Source: Rickettsiaceae bacterium (GTDB lineage Bacteria; Pseudomonadota; Alphaproteobacteria; Rickettsiales; Rickettsiaceae). From it: a DNA stretch of 14,175 nt. A model generated the notes under the pieces. That model did no database searches, had not been told where the DNA came from, and saw only the letters and a program-made list of their open reading frames with translations. Positions 12,423-14,175 of this stretch are shown in pieces. The first letter of the stretch is position 1. The number at the start of each line of letters is the position of its first letter. Made by a program: the position numbers and the translations under genes. The DNA lies in the NCBI GenBank assembly GCA_017995275.1, contig JAGOJE010000006.1, positions 1 through 14,175 of the forward strand. The letters run 5' to 3'.

Positions 12423-14175
12423 ATGCTAAAACAAGAATCACAATCTGCTCATAACAAACAACAGCTTAAATCTTCAGATCCATCAAGGTCTGTTTGGGTT
12501 TCTGCTTCTGCGGGCACTGGAAAAACTAAAGTTCTTACTGACCGAGTACTTAAATTACTGCTCAGTAATGTTAGTCCACATAAAATTCTTTGTCTTACTT
12601 TTACAAAAGCTGCCGCTACAGAAATGCTTAGTAGGATAAATAACGAACTTAAGACGTGGTCTTGTTCTTCCAATGAGTTTTTACTTCAAAGGCTTTATAT
12701 ATTGCTTGGACGAGAAGCTACAAGCGAAGAACTATCATTATCTAAAAAGCTATTCAATATCTTGCTAAAATCCTCAAATTTTGTGCAGATTCAAACCATT
12801 CACGGATTTTGTCAATCTCTTCTTAGACTATTCCCATTGGAGGCTTGTCTTGCTCCCGGCTTTGAGGTTATTGATGAAATAAAAGCTTCAGATTTAATAG
12901 AAAAGGTTTCTCATAGGATATTTGCTAACATAACATCAGAAGAAATGGATGAAACTGCACGTTTCATGGAAACAAATATACATGACACATCTCTAATCAC
13001 TTTGCAAAGTGAAATCATAAATTCTAGAGTAAAATTCAAAGGCCTAATCGACCATTTTCAAAATGGAGAAAATTATGCATCATATCTTGCACAGCAAATG
13101 TCCATAGAGAAAAGCAAAGAAGAATATTTTGAAGATTTTGCCAATTTTATAGATGGTGTAGGACTTATTGATCAAGACCTTGGTGGAGAATCAGCTGTGG
13201 CCTATAATTCTTATTTTTTCCTTGCAAAAAATGAGAGAATATCCTCTTTTGACCATTTAAAAATAGCTTTTCTTACAAAACTAGGCGAAATGAGAAAAAA
13301 GCTAATCCCGCGCGAAATTGTAAAAGAACATCCTGATTTAGAAGAGAAGTTGAGGAATATCCAAACTGCTGTATTTGAACTTGATCAAAATATAAAATCT
13401 ATATCTTTAATTAATGCAAGCAAACATCTTTTTGTCTTAAGCAAAAGTCTTATAACGGAATATGAAAATGAGAAGAAATATCAAGGCTATCTAGACTATG
13501 ATGATCTTATATATTACTCCTTAAGACTCTTAAGTGATAGTGAATTTAGAGAATGGGTACTTTATAAACTAGATGGGGGAATAGAGCATATATTAATAGA
13601 TGAATCCCAAGATACAAGCCCTCAGCAATGGAAAATCATAGCTTCTTTAATGCAAGAGTTTTACTCCGGTGGAGATGAACGTGGCCGAACAATATTCGTA
13701 GTTGGAGATGAAAAACAATCTATATATAGCTTCCAAGGAGCAGATATAAACACCTTTAAAGGTATGAAGGAATTTCTTCACTATAATATGACACAAAGCC
13801 TCAAAGCTTACGAAAATATCGACCTCGCCTCCAGTTATAGATCAACATTTTCAGTAATAGATTTTGTACATAAAACGTTCGAAAAAGTAACCCATTTATA
13901 TGGTGATATATTTCCAAATGGTGTAAGCCTTGAATGTTTCAGATCAGACTCTCCTGGTCGAGTTGAACTTTGGCCGTCTATCTGCTCAGAAGAAGAGGAA
14001 GACTTATTCTGGCCTGAGTTTAATAGAAGCTCGCCAACGGAAACTTCAAGCCAGTTAATGAGTAAAGCAATCGCAAAATATATAAAAAACCAGATGGATT
14101 CTGGGGTGATATTAGCTTCCACGAAGAGAAAAATTTCAGCTGGCGATATAATGATTCTAGTTAGAAAAAGAAGCA
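12423..14175 (+). CDS. addA: Double-strand break repair helicase-nuclease AddA (5' part, runs off the window)
   Basis: The frame from ATG 12423 is open to the last base, giving about 584 codons of what should be a protein of over 1000 aa. The UvrD-like SF1 helicase motifs are present in order: Walker A SASAGTGKT (27-35), motif Ia TFTKAAATEM (59-68) and QIQTIHGFCQSLLRLFPLEA. LDYDDLIYYSLRLL precedes Walker B LIDESQDTSPQQW (about 391-403). Then come VVGDEKQSIYSFQGAD (about 426-441), SSYRST, and GDIMILVRKR near the end. The IHGFCQSLLR-FPLEA and LAPGFEV segments are typical of alphaproteobacterial AddA rather than UvrD or RecB. With AddB it processes broken ends for RecA; its C-terminal nuclease lies outside the window. 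No addB precedes it here, where a divergent lipoprotein operon stands instead. The ribosome binding site is not evident (AT-rich leader). Confidence 0.93.
   Translation, partial: MLKQESQSAHNKQQLKSSDPSRSVWVSASAGTGKTKVLTDRVLKLLLSNVSPHKILCLTFTKAAATEMLSRINNELKTWSCSSNEFLLQRLYILLGREATSEELSLSKKLFNILLKSSNFVQIQTIHGFCQSLLRLFPLEACLAPGFEVIDEIKASDLIEKVSHRIFANITSEEMDETARFMETNIHDTSLITLQSEIINSRVKFKGLIDHFQNGENYASYLAQQMSIEKSKEEYFEDFANFIDGVGLIDQDLGGESAVAYNSYFFLAKNERISSFDHLKIAFLTKLGEMRKKLIPREIVKEHPDLEEKLRNIQTAVFELDQNIKSISLINASKHLFVLSKSLITEYENEKKYQGYLDYDDLIYYSLRLLSDSEFREWVLYKLDGGIEHILIDESQDTSPQQWKIIASLMQEFYSGGDERGRTIFVVGDEKQSIYSFQGADINTFKGMKEFLHYNMTQSLKAYENIDLASSYRSTFSVIDFVHKTFEKVTHLYGDIFPNGVSLECFRSDSPGRVELWPSICSEEEEDLFWPEFNRSSPTETSSQLMSKAIAKYIKNQMDSGVILASTKRKISAGDIMILVRKRS

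Noticed and set aside
12449..12673. Minus-strand ORF within addA
   Set aside because: It is a shadow of the addA frame, which carries clear helicase motifs.
13835..14122. Minus-strand ORF of 95 codons within addA
   Set aside because: Antisense to conserved AddA sequence, with no independent support.

Overview
The window looks like a chromosomal stretch of an AT-rich, host-associated alphaproteobacterium, most probably in the order Rickettsiales. The evidence is a membrane-anchored CycM-type cytochrome c, a free-standing coxC for an aa3-type oxidase, alphaproteobacterial-type AddA, a ProP/MHS-type carrier, a glycine-zipper 17 kDa-antigen-like lipoprotein, two small ankyrin-repeat genes and arrays of GTCATTCC...GGATGAC palindromic repeats. 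The order is an inference from gene content; genus cannot be fixed from the sequence.

Layout. Positions 1-1199 hold no credible gene. They contain two sigma70-like promoters (44-72 and 123-151), a long inverted repeat, and then a tandem array of about 113-bp palindromic repeat units (267-855, with degenerate copies to 1028). An outer-membrane beta-barrel gene (1200-2141) with a strong terminator follows. A second block of the same repeat family in the same orientation (2222-2607) comes next, so the surface-protein gene is bracketed by direct repeats. The second block stops abruptly against what reads as the last 31 nt of a tRNA including CCA (2608-2638). A frameshifted ankyrin-repeat gene (2722-3290) comes next.

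From 7480 down to 3294 on the minus strand lies a tightly packed set in transcription order: xthA (AP endonuclease), an MHS-family MFS carrier, fumC (class II fumarase) and a cysQ-like bisphosphate nucleotidase. Two of its junctions are 4-nt overlaps (one only if a TTG start is used). It is probably transcribed from a good promoter at 7582-7610, with a possible 26-codon leader ORF. Divergent from it, cycM and a MATE exporter are coupled by an ATGA overlap. A small minus-strand ankyrin gene meets the MATE gene stop-to-stop. coxC (start set at 10200 by its promoter and family N-terminus) then overlaps by 16 nt the end of a minus-strand two-lipoprotein operon. The window ends in the first ~584 codons of addA, divergent from the lipoprotein operon.

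Functionally the window mixes respiration (cycM, coxC), TCA cycle (fumC), DNA repair (xthA, addA), nucleotide housekeeping (cysQ), transport (MHS, MATE), envelope proteins and ankyrin proteins. The genes are densely packed with overlapping ends, in contrast to the repeat-laden, gene-poor first 2.7 kb. No CRISPR, transposase, integrase or complete RNA gene was seen. The most noteworthy structure is the repeat family: each unit carries a series of hairpins whose stems differ between copies with compensatory changes.
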